This document shows, one piece after another, positions 33,184 to 42,660 of a DNA stretch of 64,000 nt (within the stretch, counting starts at the first letter, position 1; the number at the start of each line of letters is the position of its first letter). The stretch is taken from assembly GCA_037892935.1 (NCBI GenBank), contig JAYXKI010000015.1, forward strand, positions 1,240,001-1,304,000. Direction: 5' to 3'. The position numbers were made by a program, and so were the translations under genes. The DNA comes from Phlebopus portentosus. Lineage: Eukaryota > Basidiomycota > Agaricomycetes > Boletales > Boletinellaceae. The notes under the pieces are model-generated. The model saw nothing but the letters and a program-made list of their open reading frames with translations. It had not been told where the DNA came from and made no database searches.

Positions 33184-34842
33184 CTATCCACGGCGTTCAC
33201 CCTGGGCCTTTTCCTCCACCCCCCTACCCGCACTCTCTCCCGCCAACGTCGACTCCATCCCCTCCAGCTGCCGGCGGAGAGCGAGGACCTCCTGCTGCGC
33301 CAGGAAGGTCACGTCCGACTCCAAGATATCGCACCACCGGTGCGATACCCGGCACGCCTGGCACAGGAGCGCCGGCGGGCGCCTCGTGCACATCTCCCCA
33401 CGCCCGATGCACCGCTCGCACCCCGGCGACACGAACTCGAGGAGGCGGCGGCTCTGACCCCTGGGGAGCCGCCCCACCCTCTCGAACTCCCAACCCCCCT
33501 CCTCCCTCTGAATATTATAGTCAGAGAGTGTCACGAACAAAATTCAAGACAGCACTCACCGCCCCGTCCCTTCTTCCTGTCGCCTCCTCTTTCGCCCTGC
33601 CCCCACCCGAGGCCGCCGCTCCCGGCGCTCTTGCTCGTTTCGCCGGCGGCTCGACCACCGGCTCACGTACGCGCTTCGGAAGGGGAGGCACCTAGAAACG
33701 AAACATGTCAGTGAAGAATAAGATCCAGGACATAAAACACACATCGACATATACCTCCTTTCCACTCGACCTTTTCGCTCGCGTTGACCCCTCATCAGAC
33801 TCAACCTCAAGAGTAATGGTCTTTCCCGTGACCGTCCCCGAGCGTCCCCCTCGCGTCACTCGACCACTCTCCCCTTGAGCGTCTCGCTGGACGAACCCGC
33901 CACCTCAAGACCAGGGATCGACGACCCAGGAAGAGTAATCGTCTTTCCCGTCGCCGGCCTGGCCGCGGGACGCGCCTGCACCTTCGCTTTGGTGCTCGTT
34001 TTAGGCGCCGCGACCTAAGAAGATATTATCAGAGACAGTAAAAAACAAGATTCAAGACAACGACTTACCAGGTTCCCCGCCTCATCGCGCCCTGAGGACC
34101 TACAGAAGGCCTCGACGACCTCCGGGCCCCCAACTCGCAGGGTGGCGAGCGTCTTGAGGAAGGAGGCTTTCGCCTCCTCGGCCACCTTCGCCGCGCTCCG
34201 CTTCGCCTCCTCACGAGCCTCCTCCTCCCGGCGCTCGGCCAGCCTCTCCGCGACGCGTCGGAGGCGATTCACCTCCGACTGGGCGGCCTTGTCCAACGCC
34301 TCGGCGGCGTCCTTAGCCTCCCCGGCGGCCATCCGCACCACCGTCGCCCGGTTCACCAACCACCTCCCCGCGCAATAATATTCGGGCTTTTCAGCCCTCG
34401 CGTCGTCGGATAGCGCGGGGAAGCGCTCCCCAAGCCCCTTCTGAAAAAGTAAACCAGATTGTCAGCTCACACGGTTATTATCAAGGGAACGCAAATTTAC
34501 CAAGAGCCCATCGAGCTCATCAGCAGCGGGCCCCTCATCGTTTCGGGCCCGCTCGATCCACCCCCTCACCGCCGTAATGGCCGCCCACACGGCCGCGTCC
34601 AGTTCTTCCCCCCCCTCCCCCCCCTCCCCACCCTCCTCCTCCGTCTCCCCCTGCGACTCCGGCGGGACCTCTTGCCCGCTGGGGGCCCGCGACATCCCGC
34701 CCGCGGCAGGAGCCCCCGTCGCCGCCCCGGCGTCCACCTCCATCTGGTCGGAGGGAGCCTCCGACCCCTCCCTGCTGTTGTTGCTGCTGCTGTCGCTGCC
34801 GCTGTCGCTGCTGCTGCTGACGCTGAGAATCGTCGGCGCCAT
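33184..34842 (-). CDS. Gypsy C antisense gene: Ser/acidic + Zn2Cys6-like protein, multi-exon
   Basis: Opposite strand to gag-pol. The proposed exons are 34842-34501, 34440-34069, 34014-33755, 33691-33560 and 33507-33184, each bounded by GT..AG introns of about 50-65 nt. Exon 1 (ATG at 34840-34842) is Ser/Asp/Gly/Glu-rich. Exon 2 is an Ala/Glu/Arg-rich probable coiled coil. Exons 3-4 are Lys/Arg/Pro-rich with a repeated TGKTITL motif. Exon 5 carries CERCIGRGEMC...LCQACRVSHRWC (about 33426-33330), that is CX2CX6CX8CX2CX6C, exactly the fungal Zn(II)2Cys6 spacing, followed by a helical tail with LAQQEVLALRRQLEGM. Exon 3 contains one TGA or frame disagreement near 33860-33880, so either the model there is wrong or the copy has a lesion. 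The gene resembles no named transcription factor beyond the cluster. It matches the antisense genes of A and B in place and motif. Confidence 0.7.
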
Positions 34843-35377
34843 GGTGGAAAGAGAAAAAGAGAAACGGGGAACTCAGACACGAGTCCCCGTCGTCTATATC
34901 CTCGCCGCACCCAATTCAAACTCCGATTTCAGCCCTCCATACACGCGACCTCCCCGCCCCCTTTTTACCAATCAATTACCAAATCCTCCCCACTGCTCCG
35001 CCGCAATCTCCACTCAAATTCCACAAACCCCTCGGCGACCCCCCCCCCCTCCAAAACTCGCCGGAACAATCCGCCGAACCCCGCCACAACACAGCCCCAA
35101 CCTTCCAGACCCCTGCCAAGCCGGCCGATACAACATTCTACGCCGATCCCCCCCGCCGATCATCAAATATCGCCGCACACCCTACCCTAGCCGTACCTAC
35201 ACCCATTAACGAATCCTCAACCTATATGCTACGACCTACACCGCCCTAGTTAACTACCTGGCGTCCCCGACTGGTTCCCGGACCGCCAAAAGCCCGCCGA
35301 ATTGTATTTCCGATATACCACTACCCCTGACTACAAGGCCATTGTATCCATATCTGGTACCAGATCAAGATCATGAT
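34843..35377. other. Putative divergent promoter region inside Gypsy C
   Basis: Between the 5' end of the antisense gene (minus) and the sense ORF at 35378 (plus). It is C/A-rich with a run of C near 35040-35050. No protein family is recognised in it. The two flanking genes diverge, so this stretch could serve both. Confidence 0.4.
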
Positions 35378-36931
35378 ATGACGACACCTTCCATGATTAA
35401 CCATTTAAACTTTACTTCCGAACTCCCTTCTAAATCGAAGCTCGTCCCGCCGACGACCCGCCTATACGAAATTCCTTCGCCCAGGCCCCCTTCTATTCGA
35501 AGATCGCTTCGCCCCACGCCGCTACAGGCCACCATACCCGAACTACCGGCGAACCAGCCTCGCCGCGAGCTCCCCATCCCACTCACTCGTCCCGCCGACG
35601 ACCCGCCTGTACGAAACTCCTTCGCCCAGGCCCCATCCCATTCGAAGTTCGCCTCGCCCCACGCCGCTACAGGCCACCATACCCGAACTACCGGCGAACC
35701 AGCCTCGCCGCTAGCCTCCCATCCCACTTACTCGTCCCGCCGACGATCCGCCTACACGAAACACCTTCGCCTAGGCCCCCTTCCATTAGAACACTACTTC
35801 GGCTTTCGCCTATATTGGCCCCTACACTATAATACTGGCAACTTCACCTCGCCAAAAGCCGTCATACCCTCCGGCCAACCCGGAAAACACTCGCCGAAAA
35901 TATATAAAGCGGTCGGCGACCTACTCACCGCCCCCAAAACATCTACCCTACAGATTACGAATACCATCGGCGCTCCTTACAACATGCCCCAGCTGGTTCC
36001 CAGCCTCGCCGAAGCGTTTCCATTCGCACCGGCGACACCACTACTCCAAGTCCCGCACCCAGTCCACTTCCCCCGCCATGCCCAACACCTTCTAGATTTC
36101 AACTTCGCCCAATTAATCACACTTCCCGGGCACCCCATGCTCCTCTACCCATGGCACCCTGATTACACCGCTCTACCAAATATTCTCATCGCCGCCCTTC
36201 GCAGTTTTCAGCACCCCTGCCCCGACACGGCGACTCTAATCTTCCTTCTGTACATTTGGGCCTCACCGGACGCCCAGCAACTCCTCTGTCAAGACCCACG
36301 CCTCTCCGGCGGAAACTGGGGATCATTTTGCGACCTCCTCGCTGACGCGTTTCCTGCGGCGATGCCGTTCCCCGCCAGACACGTCCCCGCGATGCTTCAG
36401 ATCATCCCCGAACTCTTCGCCAGACACCATCTGACGCCTGCCAACAAAGCGACACTCGTTTGCCGCATCCGAGAAACGCTCCGCATCGGCGGCGCCCTCA
36501 CTACGATCCCCATAATTCTCGGCGCGCCTCTCGGCGATGGCGTACTACCCAATGCCCCCCTCGCCATCCTCAGAGAAGGGCCTATTGCACTCGAAAACGC
36601 CGTCATTTACTCCGACGCCGCCTCAGAACTATCCCACAATGCCATAATCCAAGTCTTACGCCTCTTCGACCAGCGCGGCGACGATGATATACGCGACTGC
36701 GCCGCCAACGTCATCGCCATTATACTCCAAGCACAACAGTATTCGCTCTCAGCAATCGCAGCCGCCCAGGACATCGAAGAGCACCTCGCCGAGCTTCGGG
36801 AATCCATTGAACATCACCCATACCTCAACAACGTACCTCAACAAGATGCGGCGGACAGAGCCAACCCTCCACCGCACACCGCCGCACCAATCCACGATCC
36901 GCCGATGATCGATCTCACAACCGAAGACTAA
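35378..36931 (+). CDS. Gypsy C extra sense ORF, unknown function (about 517 aa)
   Basis: An open frame between the antisense gene and the 3' LTR. The first ATG is at 35378. Residues about 20-130 are encoded by a 145-bp tandem repeat read in successive different frames. From about residue 135 on, the protein becomes a normal-looking globular sequence, Leu/Ala/Pro-rich with many predicted helices (for example VPSLAEAFPF, RIRETLRIGG, IEEHLAELRESI). It ends in an acidic tail with IDLTTED, which resembles a SUMO-interaction motif. There are no cysteine clusters or recognisable retroviral domains. It is not present at the corresponding place in element B. It may be an accessory protein or a captured gene; no function is assigned. 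Confidence 0.6.
   Translation: MTTPSMINHLNFTSELPSKSKLVPPTTRLYEIPSPRPPSIRRSLRPTPLQATIPELPANQPRRELPIPLTRPADDPPVRNSFAQAPSHSKFASPHAATGHHTRTTGEPASPLASHPTYSSRRRSAYTKHLRLGPLPLEHYFGFRLYWPLHYNTGNFTSPKAVIPSGQPGKHSPKIYKAVGDLLTAPKTSTLQITNTIGAPYNMPQLVPSLAEAFPFAPATPLLQVPHPVHFPRHAQHLLDFNFAQLITLPGHPMLLYPWHPDYTALPNILIAALRSFQHPCPDTATLIFLLYIWASPDAQQLLCQDPRLSGGNWGSFCDLLADAFPAAMPFPARHVPAMLQIIPELFARHHLTPANKATLVCRIRETLRIGGALTTIPIILGAPLGDGVLPNAPLAILREGPIALENAVIYSDAASELSHNAIIQVLRLFDQRGDDDIRDCAANVIAIILQAQQYSLSAIAAAQDIEEHLAELRESIEHHPYLNNVPQQDAADRANPPPHTAAPIHDPPMIDLTTED
35441..35780 (+). repeat. 145-bp tandem repeat, about 2.4 units
   Basis: Units start at 35441, 35586 and 35731 (each CTCGTCCCGCCGACGA). The period is not a multiple of three, so the overlapping ORF translates each unit in a different frame without meeting a stop. 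Confidence 0.85.
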
Positions 36932-37045
36932 TCCAGGAGCAAGTCACAGACATACCACCCAGTTACATCACAACCCCCGCTCAACTTCGCCTAAAAACCT
37001 CCCCTACACTACCCAGCATTTTTTTTAATCATTTTTTTACTTCGT

Positions 37046-37055
37046 CAGAAGGAGA
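37046..37055 (+). promoter_or_regulatory. Polypurine tract of Gypsy C
   Basis: CAGAAGGAGA lies immediately before the 3' LTR start at 37056, after a T-rich stretch. This is the expected site of plus-strand priming. Confidence 0.75.
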
Positions 37056-38730
37056 TGTAGTGCGCCGCACTAACCTGTACCGGTCCAGCGGCACAGGCCT
37101 GTAAGGGCTGTACTCCCCTATGCCATACCCAGGACACCCCGCGTACTATTGTCAGCAAACCAGCCTTCGCCGCCGTTACCCATAATACACCCTGCTCAGC
37201 GGCCGCCGGACCTTCGGCGGCCTAGGAACAGCACCCACGCCGCCGCCGCCGCCGACCATACGAACCGGCGGCGACGCCTCCACTCCTATCTTATGATCAC
37301 CTTGTCCCCCCTTCGACCAAATCCTAGTTCCCCTTCTCCAGCCTCTCTCAAGAACGGTTCCGCCGAATCCGGTGACTCCGGGCTTCGGAAATGCTCGCAC
37401 GGCGGCCGGACACGCTGCGGCGGATGTATATCGCGCCATCGCGGAGGTGTATGCCCGCCGCCGCGCCGGCTGGGTGAACGATAGCCGATCTCAGGTCCAT
37501 TTCGTTGGTTGTTTCATATTCTTATCATCCCACATTGTACGCCGAGCGCGGTAGCGCGCCCGGCGGCCGTCCGTATATTCCCCCTTTTAGTTTTATTCGA
37601 CCCCTTGGCGTTTCAGATCCATATAGAGCGCGCCCTGACCGATCCGAACGGCCCCGACATTCGACACGACGTACCAGCACTCCGCCGTTCCGATTGGGGC
37701 GCCCCTAGGTCTTGGTGGCTTGGCGGCGCATCTCGGCGGCGGCCCCCGCCGTCGCGGCGTGCCTGTCACGCCTCGCCGCCCGCCGCTTTAAGTGATATTT
37801 CTTATCAAGGACTCATAGTATATATAGAGAGCATGTATCTATCCTAAAAACCAGCAGATATACACTCTAGAACGCAGTTACCAGAGACCAACCACAAGTA
37901 AAGAAGCCCCCTTCAAGAAACCAGTATATACAGAGAACCAGACAGCCCGATCGGGCGAACTCCCGGTCACGTGCCCTCGCCAATCCCGTCCTGACGGCGT
38001 CGGCCCCGATCTCACAGGATAGAAGCCGCTGGGCTCATTCGCCGCCCTGGTCATCTCCCTTCTGCGCAGCTGTCACTCGTCCAGTAATCGCTCCGAGGAC
38101 TTCCCACTTATATCTGCATCGCCGCCCCTCTCTCTCTAGCCTCCGCCGCTGCTCGGTCCTGAGCATTTGGGATTCCTCTTCCACGTCCCAACGCAGCCGT
38201 CACTCCTCTAGTAATCAATCCCGCGGTCTTCGATTTCTCCCTGCGCCTGAGGCCCCTTTTGTCTTTCGCCGCCGCCGCTCGGCTCAGATCGTTTGTGATT
38301 CTTCCTCAACGCCTCGACGCAGCCGTCACTCTTCTAGGCATCTGTTATATTTCCTCGACGTCTCGACGCAGCTGTCACTCTTCTTGTGTTCGCCGCCTCC
38401 GCCGGCGCCGCACCCAGTCCGCCGCACACAGTCTGCCGCTGCGACCCCTTCGCCGGTTCAGTCAGACTCGGCGATCCCTATCGGCGATCCCTATCCCCAG
38501 CCGTCGAGGCCCGGATCGCCGCGGCGAGTTATTCGAAGGCGCGGCGGACCTGCCTAACGGGCAGATCCTTGTGCATCTGAGCTGAGTGTCGCTTCTGAAA
38601 GCCTGTAGGTAGTCTGTAGGTCTGGTAGGACCTCCCCTTTTTCCTCTCGACACCTTTGACATCGCCTCTCTGTGGTCGAACGCCGCCGCCGCCGCCTTTG
38701 TCCCTATCTAGGAGAGTCTGATAGTCTACA
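37056..38730 (+). repeat. 3' LTR of Gypsy C
   Basis: A 1675-bp LTR, near-identical to 24341-26000. The main difference is a short tandem duplication near 38470-38495 (GGCGATCCCTAT repeated). Confidence 0.93.
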
Positions 38731-39299
38731 CCATGTTGAAGTCTGAGACCCTCATCACTCCTCCTTATGCCTCCATGCAAGGTCTCACTTGAGCCCCTTG
38801 CGTATCGCTTCGTTCCACGTCATATCGCTTCATTCCGCGTCGTATCACTTTGTTTCATTTTGTAACCCACCGAAACCCATCGTAACTCATCATAACCCAT
38901 TATATCATGTCGGATCCTTGAAAGGATCACTTTTGTATCGTCAGCGCTTAGGGGAAGTCCTCCTCTAAGCTTCGTCTCGTCGACTTCCACCTCCAGGGTT
39001 CGAATCCATCGAGGGATTACCTGTGAGGACGTCGATTACCCTCGTACCACCACCGCCAATCCCCCTTGCTTCGACTCCTCCCACCTTGCTTCTTCACCTA
39101 TCTCCTTTGATCCATCCCCCCCCCTCGCATACATCCAGCAGCCTTCAATCCCATTTCTCCTTCATCCCTTCCGGAACTACTCCAGAACCCAGATTGACGC
39201 ATCAGCCCTTCTCTAGTTTTCCCCCAAAGTCACCCTTCTCTTTCCCACTCATTATAATCTTACCGAACAGCCCCCAAGAACTGTGACACTCCTCAGCTA
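38731..39299. other. Flank of Gypsy C, no gene
   Basis: Pyrimidine-rich with repeated CGCTTCGTTCC/CGCTTCATTCC and CGAAACCCATCGTAAC-like phrases near 38805-38905. There is an imperfect hairpin (GCTTAGGGG...CCTCTAAGC) near 38946-38970. It may be further remains of an LTR. No coding sequence is recognised. Confidence 0.4.
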
Positions 39300-39745
39300 T
39301 CAGACAGTGCACAGGAGTTTCAGCGCAAACCCTCTGGATGAAAGTACATTATCCCATTTTGGCAAAAGGTTATTTGCCGAGATTAGCACATGACCTTACC
39401 AAAATGGGATGATGCGCAAACCCTCTGGATGAAAGTGCATCATCCTATTTTGGTAAGGTCATGTGCTGATCTTGGCTACTCCGGCAAATAATCTTGCCAA
39501 AATAGGATGACGCACTTTCATCCAGAGGGTTTGTGCATCATCCCATTTTAGTAAGGTCATATGCTAATCTCGGCAAATAACCTTTTGCCAAAATAGGATG
39601 ATGTGCTTTCATCCAGAGGGTTTGTGTGTCATCCTATTTTGGTAAGGTCATGTGCTAATCTCAGCAAATAACCTTTTGCCAAAATAGGATGACACGCTTT
39701 CATCCAGAGGGTTTGCGCGTTATCCTATTTTGGTAGGGCTATTTG
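39300..39745. repeat. Array of palindromic (hairpin) repeat units, about 100 bp each
   Basis: Each unit is a roughly 70-bp imperfect palindrome with ends CATCATCC(C/T)ATTTTGG and CCAAAAT(G/A)GGATGATG. Units are separated by a spacer of about 25 bp (GCAAACCCTCTGGATGAAAG or its complement). Four complete hairpins and a truncated fifth are seen. The first unit is inverted relative to the rest. A further half copy lies at about 39930-39970. No protein is encoded. The structure fits a tandem array of a small hairpin MITE. Confidence 0.85.
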
Positions 39746-39942
39746 CCAATCATGTCAATCTGCCGATCATTGCAGATCTGTATTCTATTCAGGATTCCTC
39801 CTTACACACTTATATTTTCACAAATTCTACTAAATATTTTAACTTAAAAAATTGTAAATATATTATAAAGCTTATTTATCTTCCTATAAGCAATTCAATA
39901 ATAAGCAATAAATGATATAGGCAACTCTACACAGATCAGCAC

Positions 39943-40961
39943 ATGACCTTACTAAAATGGGATGATGTGCCTTCAGTCTCTGATATACACAATGGTGGTG
40001 AAATGCTTTCATCTGCAGAGAGCGGTACTTCCTTGAAGATCCAAGCACTGGAGTCAGACTGGGAAGTCGAAGCTAGTGATAGACTTAGACCGAGCCATGG
40101 TGACAAACACTTGTTCTATCCTCTTGGCATAGGTGCTGACACACAGTATGTCGATAGGTACATGTCAAAAAAGGAATGCACTTCCTGGCACTCGAGTATG
40201 GCTGAAGCTGAGAAGTACTTGTCTGAGAATACCTGTCTGGATCTAGATGCTGTGTCTGTTAGTTTGTCAAGCTCCTCCATGTATGAAGATGACACTGCTT
40301 TCAGGTGAAGATCTGCAGGCCATTCAACCAGCATCAAACGTAGAGGAAGTTATTACAAATAACCTCGTCCTCTATAAGTCAATTCTGGAGTTACAGAAGA
40401 AGAGTATGGCACTGTTAGGTTTAATCCAGGGGATTTTGTCAAGAATGGACAATGTCGAGCAGGAGTACAAGGCGTGTATGGAGAATGAGCAAAATGAGGC
40501 TATTCGTGACACTGCAGGCTCAACCTGAGAGTACCCAAGCCAGCCACCAGGCAACGACTCAGGTTTATACCAAAGAGAGGGACATACTGAAGACTGGGCT
40601 TGAAAGGCTATTTGAAAGCCTTTTGTGTAGAGCTCAGAGACAAGGGTATGTAAGACAAATTGTTGATGAGAGAAATGTGAAATCTTTGCATTGTGTTTTA
40701 TAGCGAATAAAATGCCCTAGAGGCACTGCCCTGAAGACTGGTGCGACAGGCAAGAGGTGTCTTGGTCGCTTAGCTCTGATCAAACCAAATGCTGTGCAGT
40801 ATCCTCAGGATTTTATTTCCTTGCCTATGATCTTTGATCACCACCACTGTCTTTTAGCTGTTGATCATTCTTTGGATGCATATTTAGATAAGTCTCATAC
40901 AAGTAAACCTTTCGTGGTGATGATAACAGGTAACAATGCAGTAAAGTGTAGAGGTGTGTAA
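39943..40961 (+). pseudogene. Unrecognised decayed gene, three frames
   Basis: Three overlapping or adjacent plus-strand frames look protein-like: 39943-40308, about 40300-40528 and 40518-40703, continuing after one stop to 40961. Switching between them gives a Ser/Glu-rich N-terminus, a helical segment with LELQKKSMALLGLIQGIL, and a basic tail with DERNVKSLHCVL. Clear splice sites do not explain the changes, so frameshifts are more likely. The ATG and first codons lie in the half copy of the hairpin repeat. No family is recognised. Confidence 0.35.
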
Positions 40962-41120
40962 TATTACAATAATTAGATAGCAACAGTGTGATCTGGAACA
41001 ATTTGAAAAAGGCACAAGGAAGACTACTCTCAGGTCAGGATTTCAACACCTTCTTCAGAGTCTAAAAGACATTTTGATGATCAGAGCTTTAGGCAGTTAG
41101 CAGAAGAAGCAGATTCTCAC

Positions 41121-41514
41121 CTCCTCCATCACATCAACATCACTCATATCTACATGAATGATTGTCCTTCCTAGAGCTTCTTCAATCATATGCATTTCTT
41201 CTCAGCTCTTCTTGTAAATGAAATTGATTGATGCGCCCTTCCTCCCAAATCGACCCACATGGCCTGACAGTCCACATTGTTAGTATGCATCATCCCAAGA
41301 ACTATACAGGGAAAGCGAAGCATACCAATACAATGTAGATAGGTCTCAACATCTGCAGTCTCAAATCGTGGGTCATAGGATGAACTCTCCAATTTATCCA
41401 ACATCATCGGTAGATCATAGTTGGCCATAACATTGACTTGTAGGATATCAATACCCCGAGCCATCACATTCATGGTGATCAACACTTTTTTGTGGCCGTC
41501 ACAAAATTGGTCAA
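41121..41514 (-). pseudogene. Dbp5-like DEAD-box RNA helicase fragment
   Basis: The minus strand encodes part of helicase domain 2: KVLITMNVMARGIDI (motif V region) and NYDLP. After a retained intron (about 41272-41334, GTATGC...CTGTCAG) come HVGRFGRKGASINF (motif VI region) and MSDVDVMEE. The order and wording match the mRNA-export helicase Dbp5 (DDX19 family). A TGA replaces a Trp codon near 41204, and motif VI has HC in place of HR. Upstream it is cut at 41514 by a repeat end beginning TGAAAGGATCC; downstream it ends at an exon boundary. The retained intron shows capture at DNA level, not from mRNA. Non-functional. Confidence 0.8.
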
Positions 41515-41570
41515 TGAAAGGATCCACTCAAAAACTCGCATCAAGATCGACACAATCGGCAGATCAACAG
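41515..41570 (+). repeat. Terminal repeat of a mobile element (TGAAAGGATCC...)
   Basis: These 56 bp recur at 54155-54210 (same strand) and, inverted, at about 52995-53049. All three begin TGAAAGG against unrelated neighbours, marking this as the true end of a mobile element that here entered the Dbp5 fragment. Confidence 0.75.
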
Positions 41571-42660
41571 TGTTACAAAAATTGTGGATACCCAATGTGG
41601 CATGGGATCAGACACTTTACACACCGAATTATGCAGTGTAATCAAGAGCATTTCAAAAGGCTCCAGAGACAAGACAGTGGTGGCAAAACTTGCCCACTGA
41701 GGCAGCAAGTACCTGGGGAGGTAGCTGCGGAATATATTCAAGAGGAACCCGATCAACAATATTACGAGGACGAATGTGATGAGAGTGAGGATCCATATGA
41801 TTTGCAAGAAGGACTAGCTGGAATGCATATTGGACATACTCCTCCACCCGAGTGAAGCTACGTGCAGATGGAAGAATGAAACATTGCAAGATACGTAGAA
41901 CTTCTGCAAAAGAGATGATATCGACATGGTGCAACCAGATGCTTTGTTCATGAAAGCCTGGTGTGTACAAATTGCTATTTGGCATATCAACAGAGTTGGG
42001 TTCTTTTGTAGTGGCTCCTCAAGAACTTTGTGGAGTGCTTAGTAACAAGGGAGGCAGCCGATGTCAAGATTTGACATAAGCCTGGACCCTTGGAATGAAC
42101 GTTGGACCAACCATTGCCAAACTGCGGAATGAGCGCATATGATCACGAAGTATCCATATGGCTCAGCAACAGAGATATCTATGCACTGAAGGTCTGCGTG
42201 AGAGCTTGGATCAATCAGCATCGTCACCAGACCTTGTGTCAAAACACTGCAGTAAAAGTTGATTGGCCAGTCTACTACAGAGCACCATCGGATGTTGAAA
42301 GTCTTATTGAAGAAGCAACAGATTGCATGCTGGAAGCATGGGAATGATTGGAAGAAGGGGTTATTACAGTCAATGAATGGCGCAGGATGAATCACCTAGG
42401 ATGAAGATTCAGGTTAATGTTGGGTACTAGACTACAATTCACCAACATTGATATAGCGGCATGGCATCGAAGGGTATCTGCCAAGTTTACACAGCTGCCA
42501 AGGTTAATCTCCGAGGATTGGCAGGGGTTGCCAATCCCAAATCCTGAAATCACAGTCAGCCCCATGATGGAAGACTAACGGCAGAAGCTCAGCTGAGATA
42601 ATGGAGCACTGGTGAAGCGAGATCACAGCACAGGAAAGAAGTCTCTCGTGGGAGGATTTG
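41571..42660 (+). other. Decayed coding sequence of unknown mobile element
   Basis: Plus-strand open frames follow the terminal repeat. One segment (about 41570-41855) has CYKNCGYP followed by His and Cys residues in a zinc-finger-like arrangement, then an acidic stretch and MHIGHTPPPE. After stops and frame changes, protein-like stretches appear at about 42060-42350 and about 42430-42578 (for example DIAAWHRRVSAKFTQL and LPIPNPEITVSP). A DNA-transposon N-terminal zinc finger is possible, but no family is recognised with confidence. Confidence 0.35.

Larger units (their letters stand above)
24341..38730 (+). mobile_element. Ty3/Gypsy element C, nearly intact, with extra genes
   Basis: A 14.4-kb element with LTRs 24341-26000 and 37056-38730 (TGTAGTG...GTCTACA). 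Only about ten substitutions and one short tandem duplication distinguish the LTRs. Order: 5' LTR, primer-binding site (26004-26020), gag-protease (ATG 26800 to 29259), pol (29256-32741, one stop), antisense gene (34842-33184), sense ORF of unknown function (35378-36931), purine tract and 3' LTR. The element is GC-rich and its length is large for Ty3/Gypsy because of the two additional genes. The 5-bp flanks (CCCGT and CCATG) do not match, so no target duplication is visible. Confidence 0.93.

Noticed and set aside
33132..33714. Two plus-strand ORFs of 183-187 codons
   Set aside because: They lie opposite exon 5 and nearby exons of the antisense gene and have only low-complexity Pro/Arg/Ser composition.
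38925..39030. tRNA-like B-box phrase GGTTCGAATCC suggesting a tRNA or SINE
   Set aside because: No T-stem pairing, A-box at proper distance or acceptor stem could be formed.
39300..39745. CRISPR-like array
   Set aside because: Units are palindromic with near-identical spacers in a eukaryotic context; no variable spacers.
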